NCBI GenBank assembly: GCA_035762005.1
Contig: DASTQA010000022.1
Coordinates: forward strand, 1 to 64,000
DNA length: 64,000 nucleotides
Source of the DNA: JAIBJN01 sp035762005
GTDB lineage: Bacteria > Actinomycetota > Thermoleophilia > Gaiellales > Gaiellaceae
Direction of reading: 5' to 3'
A program made the position numbers and the translations under genes. A model generated the notes under the pieces. It was given only the letters and a program-made list of their open reading frames with translations. It ran no database searches and was not told where the DNA came from. Positions 53,088 to 60,779 of the stretch are shown in pieces. Numbering within the stretch: position 1 is the stretch's first letter; each line of letters opens with the position of its first letter.

Positions 53088-54026
53088 ATGGCCCAGGCCC
53101 CCGCTCTCCCGAGCGGGTTCGAGCTCCCGCTCGAGCCCCGGCTGCCGCGAATCGGCAACGTCGACCAAGTGGCCGTCGAGGAGCGGGCCGCCACGCTCGC
53201 GCGACGGTCGATCAAGCGGGAGTCGAAGCTCTTCGCGCTCGACCTCGCGGTGCGCATGATCGACCTGACGACGCTCGAGGGCGCCGATACGCCGGGAAAG
53301 GTCGCCGCGCTCGCCTCGAAGGCGATGCGCCCGGATCCCGCGGACCTCACCGTTCCGCCCGTCGCCGCCGTCTGCGTCTACCCGAACCTCGTGCCGCACG
53401 CGCTCGAGCGGGTGGAGGGGAGCGGCGTCAAGGTCGCCTCCGTCGCCACGGGGTTCCCGGCCGGGCAGATCCCCACGGAGCTCAAGATCGAGGAGGTCGC
53501 CCGCGTCGCCGAGATGGGCGCCGACGAGATCGACATGGTCATCGACCGCGGGGCGTTCCTCTCGGGCAACTACGCGAAGGTCTACGACGAGGTCAGGCGC
53601 GTGAAGGAGGCGTGCGGCGCCGCCCACCTGAAGGTCATCCTCGAGACCGGAGAGCTCGGGACGTACGACAACGTCCGGCGCGCCAGCCTGCTCGCGATCG
53701 CGGGTGGAGCCGACTTCATCAAGACCTCGACGGGAAAGATCTCGCCGGCCGCGACCCTCCCGGTCACGCTCGTCATGCTCGAGGCGATCCGCGACGTCCA
53801 CGAGGAGACCGGCAGGAAGATCGGGATGAAGCCGGCCGGAGGCATCCGCCACGCGAAGCAGGCCGTGCAGACGCTCGTCGTCCTCCACGAGACCGTGGGC
53901 CCCGAGTGGCTGACGCCCGACCTCTTCCGCTTCGGCGCGTCCTCGCTCCTGAACGACGTGCTCATGCAGATCCGCAAGGAGAAGACGGGCCGCTACCAGA
54001 GCCCGGAGTACTTCACGATCGACTGA
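53088..54026 (+). CDS. deoC: Deoxyribose-phosphate aldolase
   Basis: Splits 2-deoxyribose-5-phosphate into acetaldehyde and glyceraldehyde-3-phosphate. The 312 residues carry the Schiff-base lysine K212 (FIKTSTGK) and the second active-site lysine K248 (GMKPAGGIR), plus ATGFPAGQ and DEIDMVID. It is of the longer DeoC type. ATG 53088 follows a -10 box by 6 bases. Downstream aldehyde dehydrogenase genes suggest the acetaldehyde is oxidised by the same operon. Confidence 0.95.
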   Translation: MAQAPALPSGFELPLEPRLPRIGNVDQVAVEERAATLARRSIKRESKLFALDLAVRMIDLTTLEGADTPGKVAALASKAMRPDPADLTVPPVAAVCVYPNLVPHALERVEGSGVKVASVATGFPAGQIPTELKIEEVARVAEMGADEIDMVIDRGAFLSGNYAKVYDEVRRVKEACGAAHLKVILETGELGTYDNVRRASLLAIAGGADFIKTSTGKISPAATLPVTLVMLEAIRDVHEETGRKIGMKPAGGIRHAKQAVQTLVVLHETVGPEWLTPDLFRFGASSLLNDVLMQIRKEKTGRYQSPEYFTID

Positions 54027-54323
54027 TGGCCGACGTCTGGACGCACGGCGCGTGGACGGTGAGGCCCGGGCGGGAGCACGACTTCGTCCGCGGCTGGCGG
54101 TCGTTCGCGCGGCGCGCCTCGTCCGGGCTCGAGGTCGCGAGCCGGCCGACCCTCCTGCGCGACCGGCCGAACGTCTTCGTGAGCTTCGGCCCCCGGCCCT
54201 CGCTCGACGACGTCCGCCGCTTCCGGGAGTCCGGCCGCGTCCCGGGAGACGACCGCCGCCCTCGAGGACCTGCTCGAGGGCTTCGAGCCCCGGACCCTCG
54301 ACGAGGTGGGCCCCGATGACTGA
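54026..54323 (+). pseudogene. Small hypothetical protein gene with frameshift
   Basis: ATG 54026 overlaps the deoC stop. The first about 73 residues (WTHGAWTVRPGREHDFVRGW; VFVSFGPRPSLDDVRRF) look like a small ferredoxin-fold or antibiotic-monooxygenase-like domain. At about 54245 the frame must shift by one base (extra G in CCCGGGAG) to continue as TTAALEDLLEGFEPRTLDEV and stop at 54323, which overlaps the next ATG as expected in this operon. Uninterrupted reading gives an Arg/Pro-rich non-native tail. Real mutation or sequencing error in a G-run. Confidence 0.62.
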
Positions 54324-55794
54324 GCTCGAGAGGCGCCAGGACCGCTCGCCCGTTCCCTCCGCCTTCGAGTACGCCTCCGCCCCCGAGTCGCGGGACATCG
54401 TCCGGCTCGAGGACCGCTACGGCCTCTTCGTCGGGGGGGAGTGGCTCGAGCCGCGCTCGGGCGAGTACGCGGCGAGCGTCGCGCCCCGCGACGAGGAGCC
54501 GCTCGCCGAGGTCGCCTACGCGGGGGCGGAGGACGTCGACCTCGCGGTCGGAGCCGCCCGCGAGGCCTTCGCGAACGGCTGGTCGGACCTGCCCGCGGGC
54601 GAGCGCGCGAAGTACCTCTTCCGGATCGCGCGCATCCTGCAGGAGCGCTCGCGCGAGTTCGCCGTGCTCGAGTCGCTCGACGGCGGGAAGCCGATCCGCG
54701 AGTCGCGGGACGTCGACCTTCCTCTCGCCGCCGCCCACTTCTTCTACTACGCCGGCTGGGCCGACAAGCTCGAGTACGCCTTCCCCAACAGGCGCCCGCG
54801 CCCGGTCGGGGTCGCGGGCCAGGTGATCCCATGGAACTTCCCGCTCCTCATGCTCTCCTGGAAGGTCGCGCCCGCCCTCGCCGCCGGCAACACGGTCGTC
54901 CTCAAGCCGGCCGAGACGACGCCCCTCACGGCCCTGCTCTTCTCCGACGTGCTGCGCCAGGCCGAGCTTCCCGCCGGCGTCGTCAACATCGTCACGGGCG
55001 ACGGCCGCGCGGGGGCGGAGATCGTGAAGCACCCCGATGTCGACAAGATCGCCTTCACCGGCTCGACCGAGGTCGGGAAGGAGATCCAGCGCGCGGTCGC
55101 CGGCACGGGCAAGCGCCTGACGCTCGAGCTCGGCGGCAAGGCGGCCAACATCATCTTCGACGACGCGCCCCTCGACCAGGCGGTCGAGGGCATCGTCAAC
55201 GGCATCTACTTCAACCAGGGCCACGTCTGCTGCGCGGGCTCGCGCCTCTTCGTCCAGGAATCCGTGTACGAGGAGGTCGTCACGAAGCTCAAGCGCCGCA
55301 TGGGCACCCTGCGCGTCGGCGACCCGCTCGACAAGAACACGGACGTCGGCGCGATCAACTCCCGCGCGCAGCTCGAGCGCATCCGCGAGCTCGTCCAGAC
55401 CGGGGAGGAGGAGGGAGCCGAGATCTACCAGCCGCCCTGCCGCCTGCCGGAGAAGGGCTGGTGGTTCCCGCCGACGGTCTTCACGAACGTCGCGCAGAGC
55501 TACCGGATCGCCCAGGAGGAGATCTTCGGTCCCGTGCTCTCCGTGCTCACCTTCCGCACGCCCGACGAGGCGGTCGAGAAGGCGAACAACACGCCCTACG
55601 GGCTCTCGGCGGGGGTCTGGACGGAGAAGGGCTCCCGCATCCTCTCGCTCGCGAGCCGCCTGCGGGCGGGCGTCGTCTGGGCGAACACGTACAACCGCTT
55701 CGACCCGGCCTCGCCGTTCGGCGGGTACAAGGAATCCGGCTTCGGGCGCGAGGGCGGGCTCCACGGCCTCGCTCCCTACCTGGAGTTCGAGTGA
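54316..55794 (+). CDS. Aldehyde dehydrogenase (NAD(P)-dependent)
   Basis: A 492-residue ALDH. It has VIPWNFPLLM, the Rossmann GSTEVGKEI, general base E271 (LELGGKAANI), catalytic cysteine in GHVCCAGSR (C305/C306; C306 by pattern), and EEIFGPVLSV. It resembles acetaldehyde or betaine aldehyde dehydrogenases. With deoC two genes upstream, acetaldehyde from deoxyribose is the most likely substrate (inference). ATG 54316 overlaps the preceding gene. A half-length ALDH follows with a four-base overlap. Confidence 0.95.
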   Translation: MTELERRQDRSPVPSAFEYASAPESRDIVRLEDRYGLFVGGEWLEPRSGEYAASVAPRDEEPLAEVAYAGAEDVDLAVGAAREAFANGWSDLPAGERAKYLFRIARILQERSREFAVLESLDGGKPIRESRDVDLPLAAAHFFYYAGWADKLEYAFPNRRPRPVGVAGQVIPWNFPLLMLSWKVAPALAAGNTVVLKPAETTPLTALLFSDVLRQAELPAGVVNIVTGDGRAGAEIVKHPDVDKIAFTGSTEVGKEIQRAVAGTGKRLTLELGGKAANIIFDDAPLDQAVEGIVNGIYFNQGHVCCAGSRLFVQESVYEEVVTKLKRRMGTLRVGDPLDKNTDVGAINSRAQLERIRELVQTGEEEGAEIYQPPCRLPEKGWWFPPTVFTNVAQSYRIAQEEIFGPVLSVLTFRTPDEAVEKANNTPYGLSAGVWTEKGSRILSLASRLRAGVVWANTYNRFDPASPFGGYKESGFGREGGLHGLAPYLEFE

Positions 55795-56582
55795 GCCGCC
55801 TGCCCGTCACGAAGACCTACAAGCTCTACGTCGGCGGGGCCTTCCCGCGCTCGGAGTCCGGGCGGACGTACGAGGTGGAGGGTGCGAACGTCGCGCTCGG
55901 CTCCCGCAAGGACGTCCGGGACGCAGTTCGCGCCGCGCGGGGCGCCTTCCCCCGGTGGGCCGGCATGACGGCGTACAACCGCGGCCAGGTGCTCTACCGG
56001 GTGGCGGAGATGATGGAGGGCCGCCGCGCCCAGTTCGCGGAGCTCGTCGGGGCCGACGCCGAGGTCGACGAGGCGATCGACCGCTGGGTCTGGTACGCGG
56101 GCTGGGCCGACAAGCTCGCCCAGGTGCTGGGCGCGTCCAACCCCGTCGCGGGGCCGTACTTCAACTTCACGATCCCCGAGCCGACCGGCGTCGTCGGCAT
56201 CGTCGCGCCCGAGGAGCCGCCGCTCGCCGGCCTCGTCTCCCGGCTCGCGCCGGCGATCGTGGGCGGGAACGCCGTCGTCGTCCTCGCGTCGGAGCGGCGT
56301 CCGCTCGCCGCCGTCACGCTCGCCGAGGTCCTGGCGACCGCCGACGTCCCCGGCGGCGTCGTCAACCTCGTCACGGGCCGCAAGCCCGAGCTCGCCCCCG
56401 TACTCGCCTCGCACATGGACGTGAACGCCCTCGACCTCGCCGGGGCCCCGGACGAGGCGGAGCTCGAGCGCCTCGCCGCCGACAACGTGAAGCGGGTCGT
56501 CAGGAACGGCGAGGGCCAGTCGCCCTGGCACGCGGCCGCGTTCCTCGAGATGAAGACGGTCTGGCATCCGATCGGCGTCTAG
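55791..56582 (+). CDS. Half-length aldehyde-dehydrogenase-like protein, no catalytic domain
   Basis: A 263-residue homologue of the ALDH N-terminal, NAD-binding half. KLYVGGAFPRSESGRTY, the AFPRWAGMTAYNRGQVLYRVAEMME helix pair and GVVGIVAPEEPPLAG align with the neighbour, but PWNFP is replaced by APEEP. The protein ends just where the catalytic Glu/Cys domain would begin. Its end (FLEMKTVWHPIGV) looks specific rather than random and no remnant follows, so it is likely a maintained short form, perhaps a partner of the full enzyme. GTG 55791 overlaps it by four bases. Confidence 0.85.
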   Translation: MSRLPVTKTYKLYVGGAFPRSESGRTYEVEGANVALGSRKDVRDAVRAARGAFPRWAGMTAYNRGQVLYRVAEMMEGRRAQFAELVGADAEVDEAIDRWVWYAGWADKLAQVLGASNPVAGPYFNFTIPEPTGVVGIVAPEEPPLAGLVSRLAPAIVGGNAVVVLASERRPLAAVTLAEVLATADVPGGVVNLVTGRKPELAPVLASHMDVNALDLAGAPDEAELERLAADNVKRVVRNGEGQSPWHAAAFLEMKTVWHPIGV

Positions 56583-56601
56583 GCGGCCGGCTCGGAAGGA
56601 C

Positions 56602-56607
56602 TAGGGT
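56602..56607 (+). promoter_or_regulatory. -10 box TAGGGT, leaderless promoter candidate
   Basis: TAGGGT ends 9 bases before GTG 56617. Confidence 0.38.
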
Positions 56608-56616
56608 TCTCGCGAC

Positions 56617-57228
56617 GTGAGCCGGTTCAGCCAGGCCATCTCCGAGGGCGACGGCATCTCGGTGATCCCCGTCCTCGCAGGCGAGGTCGAGCGGCTCGCG
56701 GCCCTCGCCGAGGAGGCGGGGGCGGAAGCGCTCATGGTCAGGGCCGAGGATCTCCCGCGAGTCCGCGCGCGCTCCGCGCTCCCCCTCGTCGCGCGGTCGA
56801 CCGACCCCCGGGCGGTGAGGACGGCCGGCGGCGACGGGGTCGTCGTCCCGTACGAGGCCGCGCGCGAGGACGGAGAGCTCGAGCGCGTCTGCGGTGTCGC
56901 GCGCGAGCTCGAGCTCGACTGCGCCGTGGACGTGCGCGAGGAGGACGAGCTCGAGGACGTCCTCGAGCGGATCGACCCGGACATCGTCCTCATCTCGGAG
57001 CGCGGCCTCGACGAGGACGAGGAGGACCTCGAGCGGACGCTCGACCTGCTCGCCGACGTGCCGGCCGGGAAGCTCGTCGTCTCGGAGGCGAGGATCGAGT
57101 CGCGCGAGCAGGTGCTCGCGCTCGAGCGCGCCGGAGTCGACGCGATCCTCGTCCACGGCCTCGCGCACGATCCCGACTTCGCGGCCGTCCTCGAGGAGCT
57201 CGTGCGTGGGCCAGAGGCTCGCCGCTAG
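56617..57228 (+). CDS. Indole-3-glycerol-phosphate-synthase-like barrel protein
   Basis: A 203-residue protein that follows the TrpC TIM-barrel from strand 1 onward: RFSQAISEGDGISVIPVL, strand DIVLISER, KLVVSEARI, and GVDAILVHGLAHDP near the end (compare the SESGI and LVGE motifs of TrpC). The TrpC catalytic lysine segment (ELKRRSPS) is replaced by PVLAGEVE, so it is unlikely to make indole-glycerol phosphate. Very acidic (Asp/Glu-rich). Function unknown. The 3' end overlaps the next gene. Confidence 0.75.
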   Translation: MSRFSQAISEGDGISVIPVLAGEVERLAALAEEAGAEALMVRAEDLPRVRARSALPLVARSTDPRAVRTAGGDGVVVPYEAAREDGELERVCGVARELELDCAVDVREEDELEDVLERIDPDIVLISERGLDEDEEDLERTLDLLADVPAGKLVVSEARIESREQVLALERAGVDAILVHGLAHDPDFAAVLEELVRGPEARR

Positions 57229-58948
57229 CGACCCGGCCGCGGGCGAGGAGCTCGCGGCCGACGGCCGGGACGGGAACGGGCGCGCCGCCGGGCGCGCCCA
57301 GGAGGCCCGCGCTCCCTCCCGGCTCGAGGGGGCGCCGGTGATGGCGGCCGTCTTCGTCTCCGGCGCGGTCCTCCTCGGGGTCGAAATCGCGGCGAGCCGC
57401 GTGCTCGCGCCCTTCTTCGGCAATTCCCTCTTCGTCTGGGGGTCGCTCATCGGCGTCGTCCTCACCGGGCTCGCGGTGGGCTACTGGGCCGGGGGCGCCG
57501 CCGCCGACCGCATGCCGGCGACGCAGCTGCTCCTGGCCGTGATGGCCCTCGCGGCGCTCGCGATCCTGGCCGTCCCGCTGCTCGACGAGCCGGTGCTCGA
57601 GGCGGTCGTCTCCTGGGATCCCGGCCCGCGCCTGAACCCGCTGCTCGCGGCGATCGTCCTCTTCGGCCCGGCCAGCGTGCTCATGGCCGGGGTGACGCCG
57701 ATCGCCGTGCGGCTCCGCGCCCGCTCGCTGACGCACGTCGGACGCACCGCAGGCCGGCTCTTCTCGGTCTCCACCGCCGGCAGCATCGTCGGGACGCTCG
57801 CGACCTCCTTCTTCCTCATCCCGGAGCTCGGGACCGACCAGCTCATCGGCCTCGCCGCGGCGGTCCTCTTCGCCGCCGTCGCCCTCGTGGCGGCCGCCGA
57901 GCGCATGGCCGTCGCGGCCGTCCTCGCGGCGGCGGCGACGGTCGGGGCGGGGGCGGCCGCGACGGCGCTCGCGCCCGAGTCGGGCGGCACCCTCTCCGAG
58001 GCAGCCTCGCAGAACTGGTCGCCGCTCTACCGGATGCGCGGGTCGGAGACGTACCTGGACGTCCAGGACCCGCGGGCGGCCGTCGACCAGCCCGAGCTGC
58101 GGGTCGTCTACTCGCGCGACACGCAGTACCACCGGCTCTCGGTCGTCGAGGACGCGGACACGCGCTACCTGCGCTTCGACAACTCGCTCCAGAGCGCGAT
58201 GTACCTCGACGATCCCCTCCGCACGCGCTTCCGCTACACCGACCTCTTCCACCTCGCGGTCGCCTACAACCCGGACGCGCGCCGGATCCTCTTCATCGGC
58301 CTGGGCGCCGGCTCTTCCGAGAAGCGGATGCTCGACGACTTCCCGCAGCTCGAGCTCCACGCCGTCGAGATCGACCCGGTCGTCGTCGACGTCGCCCACC
58401 GGTACTTCGCCGTCCCCGAGGACGACCCGCGCCTCGAGATCAGCGTCGGCGACGGACGGCGCTTCCTCGCCGCGGGCGACGAGCGCTGGGACGCGGTCGT
58501 CATCGACGCCTTCTTCGCGGACGCGATCCCGTTCCACCTCGTCACGCGCGAGTTCCTGCAGCTCGTGGCGTCCCGCCTCGAGCCGGGCGGGGTCGTCGTC
58601 ACGAACGCGATCGGAGCGATCGAGGGGCCCGGGTCGCGCCTCTTCCGCTCGATCTACCGCACGTACCGCACGGAGTTCCCGACGGTGCTCGTCCACCCCG
58701 CGATCCTCCCCGGCGACGCGGGCGATGCGACCTTCCGGAACCTCATCCTCGTCGCGACGGAGCAGGCGGCGCCCCAGCGCACGTTCCTCGCGCAGCGGTG
58801 GGAGGAGGTCCGCGAGCGGGCGCCGAGCGCACCCGACCTGCGCGGGCCGATCCTCGACCGCCACGACGCCCTCATCCCGACCGACGACGTGCCGGTGCTG
58901 ACGGACGACTACGCCCCGACGGACTCGCTCCTGCTCCTCTTCCAGTAG
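57206..58948 (+). CDS. Membrane protein fused to spermidine-synthase-like domain
   Basis: A 580-residue fused protein. About seven membrane helices (46-270; VFVSGAVLLGVEIAASRVLAP is the family's first helix) precede a soluble methyltransferase-fold domain (about 290-560) with ILFIGLGAGSSEKRML as nucleotide-binding motif, AVEIDPVVVDVA, and GDGRRFL. Related fusions are annotated spermidine synthase, but true aminopropyl transfer is unproven. GTG 57206 has GAGGAG 7 bases upstream; ATG 57341 right before the first helix is the alternative. Confidence 0.86.
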   Translation: MGQRLAASDPAAGEELAADGRDGNGRAAGRAQEARAPSRLEGAPVMAAVFVSGAVLLGVEIAASRVLAPFFGNSLFVWGSLIGVVLTGLAVGYWAGGAAADRMPATQLLLAVMALAALAILAVPLLDEPVLEAVVSWDPGPRLNPLLAAIVLFGPASVLMAGVTPIAVRLRARSLTHVGRTAGRLFSVSTAGSIVGTLATSFFLIPELGTDQLIGLAAAVLFAAVALVAAAERMAVAAVLAAAATVGAGAAATALAPESGGTLSEAASQNWSPLYRMRGSETYLDVQDPRAAVDQPELRVVYSRDTQYHRLSVVEDADTRYLRFDNSLQSAMYLDDPLRTRFRYTDLFHLAVAYNPDARRILFIGLGAGSSEKRMLDDFPQLELHAVEIDPVVVDVAHRYFAVPEDDPRLEISVGDGRRFLAAGDERWDAVVIDAFFADAIPFHLVTREFLQLVASRLEPGGVVVTNAIGAIEGPGSRLFRSIYRTYRTEFPTVLVHPAILPGDAGDATFRNLILVATEQAAPQRTFLAQRWEEVRERAPSAPDLRGPILDRHDALIPTDDVPVLTDDYAPTDSLLLLFQ

Positions 58949-59054
58949 ACACGCGCGCGCGGGGCCGGCCGCGGGCCTCCCTCCGCCTCGAGCGTAACGC
59001 CGCCGGGCGCGCGGGTGGGGCACGCAGGGTGCCGGGCGCGTGATCGAAGCGTGC

Positions 59055-59411
59055 CTAGCCCGTGCAGCGCCCGTCGGGCGGGAAGGCGCGGCCGTCGTGG
59101 TCGAAGCGGCGCCGCGGGTCCCGTGCGCCCGCGGCCCGGAGCACGTGGAGCGACCCCGCCGCGCGGAAGCACACGTACCCCTGCCTGCCGCTCGGATCCT
59201 CGTAGAAGCACAGGTGGACGCCGGCGCCCTCGGCGGCGCAGCTGCCGCTGAATTGCCCTTCCGGCCACGCGGGCGTCCCGGCGGGCTGGGCGTCGCTGGG
59301 GAAGGCGCCGTAGCGCGCGAGCACCTCTTCCTCGATCTCCTTCGACTCGCCGCCCGAGCAGCCCGCGGCGAGCGCGGCGGCGGCGAGGGCCGCGGCCGCG
59401 GCCGTGCGCAC
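59055..59411 (-). CDS. Small lipoprotein (118 aa)
   Basis: A 118-residue exported lipoprotein. Ala-rich signal with lipobox LAAGC (C18), then an acidic segment (GGESKEIEEEVLARYG) and a compact domain with four more cysteines (GSCAAE, VHLCFYED, GYVCFRAA, DGRCTG), likely two disulfides. No family recognised. GTG start at 59411, 11 bases after the pfkA stop, so probably cotranscribed with pfkA. The interval 58949-59054 shows no feature. Confidence 0.75.
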   Translation of the reverse strand: MRTAAAAALAAAALAAGCSGGESKEIEEEVLARYGAFPSDAQPAGTPAWPEGQFSGSCAAEGAGVHLCFYEDPSGRQGYVCFRAAGSLHVLRAAGARDPRRRFDHDGRAFPPDGRCTG

Positions 59412-59422
59412 GAGCTGCCGGC

Positions 59423-60472
59423 CTAGCCGAAGAACGCCTTGGCGACCTCGTACCATTCGGGCGGAACGGTCTTGAGCTCGGCGACCGCGTCGGCGAGCGG
59501 CACCTCGACGATCGCGTCCCCCTGGAGCGCGGCCATGACGCCCCAGCGCTCCTCGTGGACGAGGTCCGCCGCCTTGAGCCCGTAGCGCGTCGCCAGCACG
59601 CGGTCGCGCGGCGTCGGCGTCCCGCCACGCTGCACGTGTCCCAGCACCGTGACGCGTGTCTCGTAGCCCGTGCGCTCCTCGATCTCGCGGGCGAGGGCGT
59701 CGCCGACCCCGCCGAGCCGCACGTGGCCGAACTGATCCGTGCCGGCGGCCTCCTGGGCGACCTGCTGCCGCTCGCCCGAGGCGTACGTCAGCTCGTACCC
59801 CTCGCTGACGACGACGATCGAGAAGTCCTTGCCGCGCTCGTGCCGGCGCCGCACCTCGTCGCAGGCCTCCTCGACGGTGATCGGATGCTCGGGGATGAGG
59901 ATCACGTCCGCGCCGCCCGCGATCCCGCTCATGACGGCGATCCACCCCGTGTGGCGGCCCATGACCTCGACCACCATGACGCGGTTGTGCGACTCCGCGG
60001 TCGTGTGCAGGCGGTCGATCGCCTCGGTGGCGACGAAGACGGCAGTGTCGAAGCCGAACGTGTAGTCGGTCGCGGAGAGGTCGTTGTCGATCGTCTTCGG
60101 CACGCCCACGACCGGGAACCCGTGCTCCTCGTGGAGACGGGCGGCCACGCCGAGCGTGTCCTCGCCGCCGATCGCGACGAGCGCGTCGAGCCGCTGCGCC
60201 GCGAAGTTCTCGAGGACGCGCTCCACCCCGCCGTCGATCTTGTAGGGGTTCGTCCGGGAGGTGCCGACGATCGTGCCCCCGCGCGGGAGGATGCCCGAGA
60301 TCGTGCGGTAGTCGAGCTCGTCGAAGCGTCCCTCGACGAGCCCGCGCCAGCCCGCCCGCGCGCCGAAGACCTCGCAGCCCCGGTCGAGCGATCGCCGCGT
60401 CACCGCCCGGATGACCGCGTTCAGGCCCGGGCAATCGCCCCCGCCCGTGAGGAGCCCGACGCGCCGCGCCAT
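59423..60472 (-). CDS. pfkA: Phosphofructokinase, pyrophosphate-dependent type
   Basis: Interconverts fructose-6-phosphate and fructose-1,6-bisphosphate. The 349 residues hold GGGDCPGLNAVIR (10-22). The residues that distinguish phosphoryl donors read GGEDT (102-106, Asp at 105 where ATP enzymes have Gly) and PKTIDND (125-131, Lys where ATP enzymes have Gly), which predicts PPi use and a reversible reaction. MGRHTGWIAVMSG and VQRGGTPTPRDR are also present. ATG 60472 has GGAAG 8 bases upstream. The open frame extends 44 codons further but without support. Confidence 0.93.
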   Translation of the reverse strand: MARRVGLLTGGGDCPGLNAVIRAVTRRSLDRGCEVFGARAGWRGLVEGRFDELDYRTISGILPRGGTIVGTSRTNPYKIDGGVERVLENFAAQRLDALVAIGGEDTLGVAARLHEEHGFPVVGVPKTIDNDLSATDYTFGFDTAVFVATEAIDRLHTTAESHNRVMVVEVMGRHTGWIAVMSGIAGGADVILIPEHPITVEEACDEVRRRHERGKDFSIVVVSEGYELTYASGERQQVAQEAAGTDQFGHVRLGGVGDALAREIEERTGYETRVTVLGHVQRGGTPTPRDRVLATRYGLKAADLVHEERWGVMAALQGDAIVEVPLADAVAELKTVPPEWYEVAKAFFG

Positions 60473-60562
60473 CGCTCTAACTTCCGACCTCTGCGTTCGT
60501 CTCTTCGGTCGAACTCGTCCCGACCGCTGGCCGCACGACGAGCGCGAGGAGAGGTGACCGGA

Positions 60563-60647
60563 TGCCGAAGGCGGGGATCGAACCCGCACGGGGCGTGGCC
60601 CCACTGGATTTTGAGTCCAGCGCGTCTCCCAGTTCCGCCACTTCGGC
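60563..60647 (-). tRNA. tRNA-Leu (anticodon CAA)
   Basis: An 85-base class II tRNA. Acceptor GCCGAAG pairs with CTTCGGC, discriminator A, anticodon stem CTGGA/TCCAG with loop CTCAAAA (CAA), long variable arm TGGGGCCACGCCCCG, T-arm with GGTTCGATCC. CCA is not encoded. Decodes TTG, a minor Leu codon here. TACGAT on the - strand (60669-60664) may be its -10 box. Confidence 0.97.
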
Positions 60648-60681
60648 GCGCTCCACTGCGGTCATCGTAACCGGAGAGGGG

Positions 60682-60711
60682 TTGCAAGGGCGCGGAGCCC
60701 GGGTCCATAAT
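60682..60711 (+). promoter_or_regulatory. Promoter of branched-chain amino-acid ABC operon
   Basis: TTGCAA (60682-60687), an 18-base spacer, and CATAAT (60706-60711). This is the most sigma70-like promoter in the window, giving a leader of about 60 bases with GAGGAAGA before GTG 60780. Confidence 0.6.
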
Positions 60712-60779
60712 CGAGCACCTTCGATCGGTGCTCGCCGGGTGCCAGCGCCGAAACAGGAATCGGGCGAAGAGGAGGAAGA

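Noticed and set aside
60473..60604. N-terminal extension of phosphofructokinase
   Set aside because: The open frame runs into the tRNA-Leu gene; the family start and ribosome-binding site support ATG 60472.
60731..60745. Third copy of the GTGCCAGGCAC palindrome near 60737
   Set aside because: Reads GGTGCCAGCGCC; only half the palindrome is present, so it is not counted as a REP copy.
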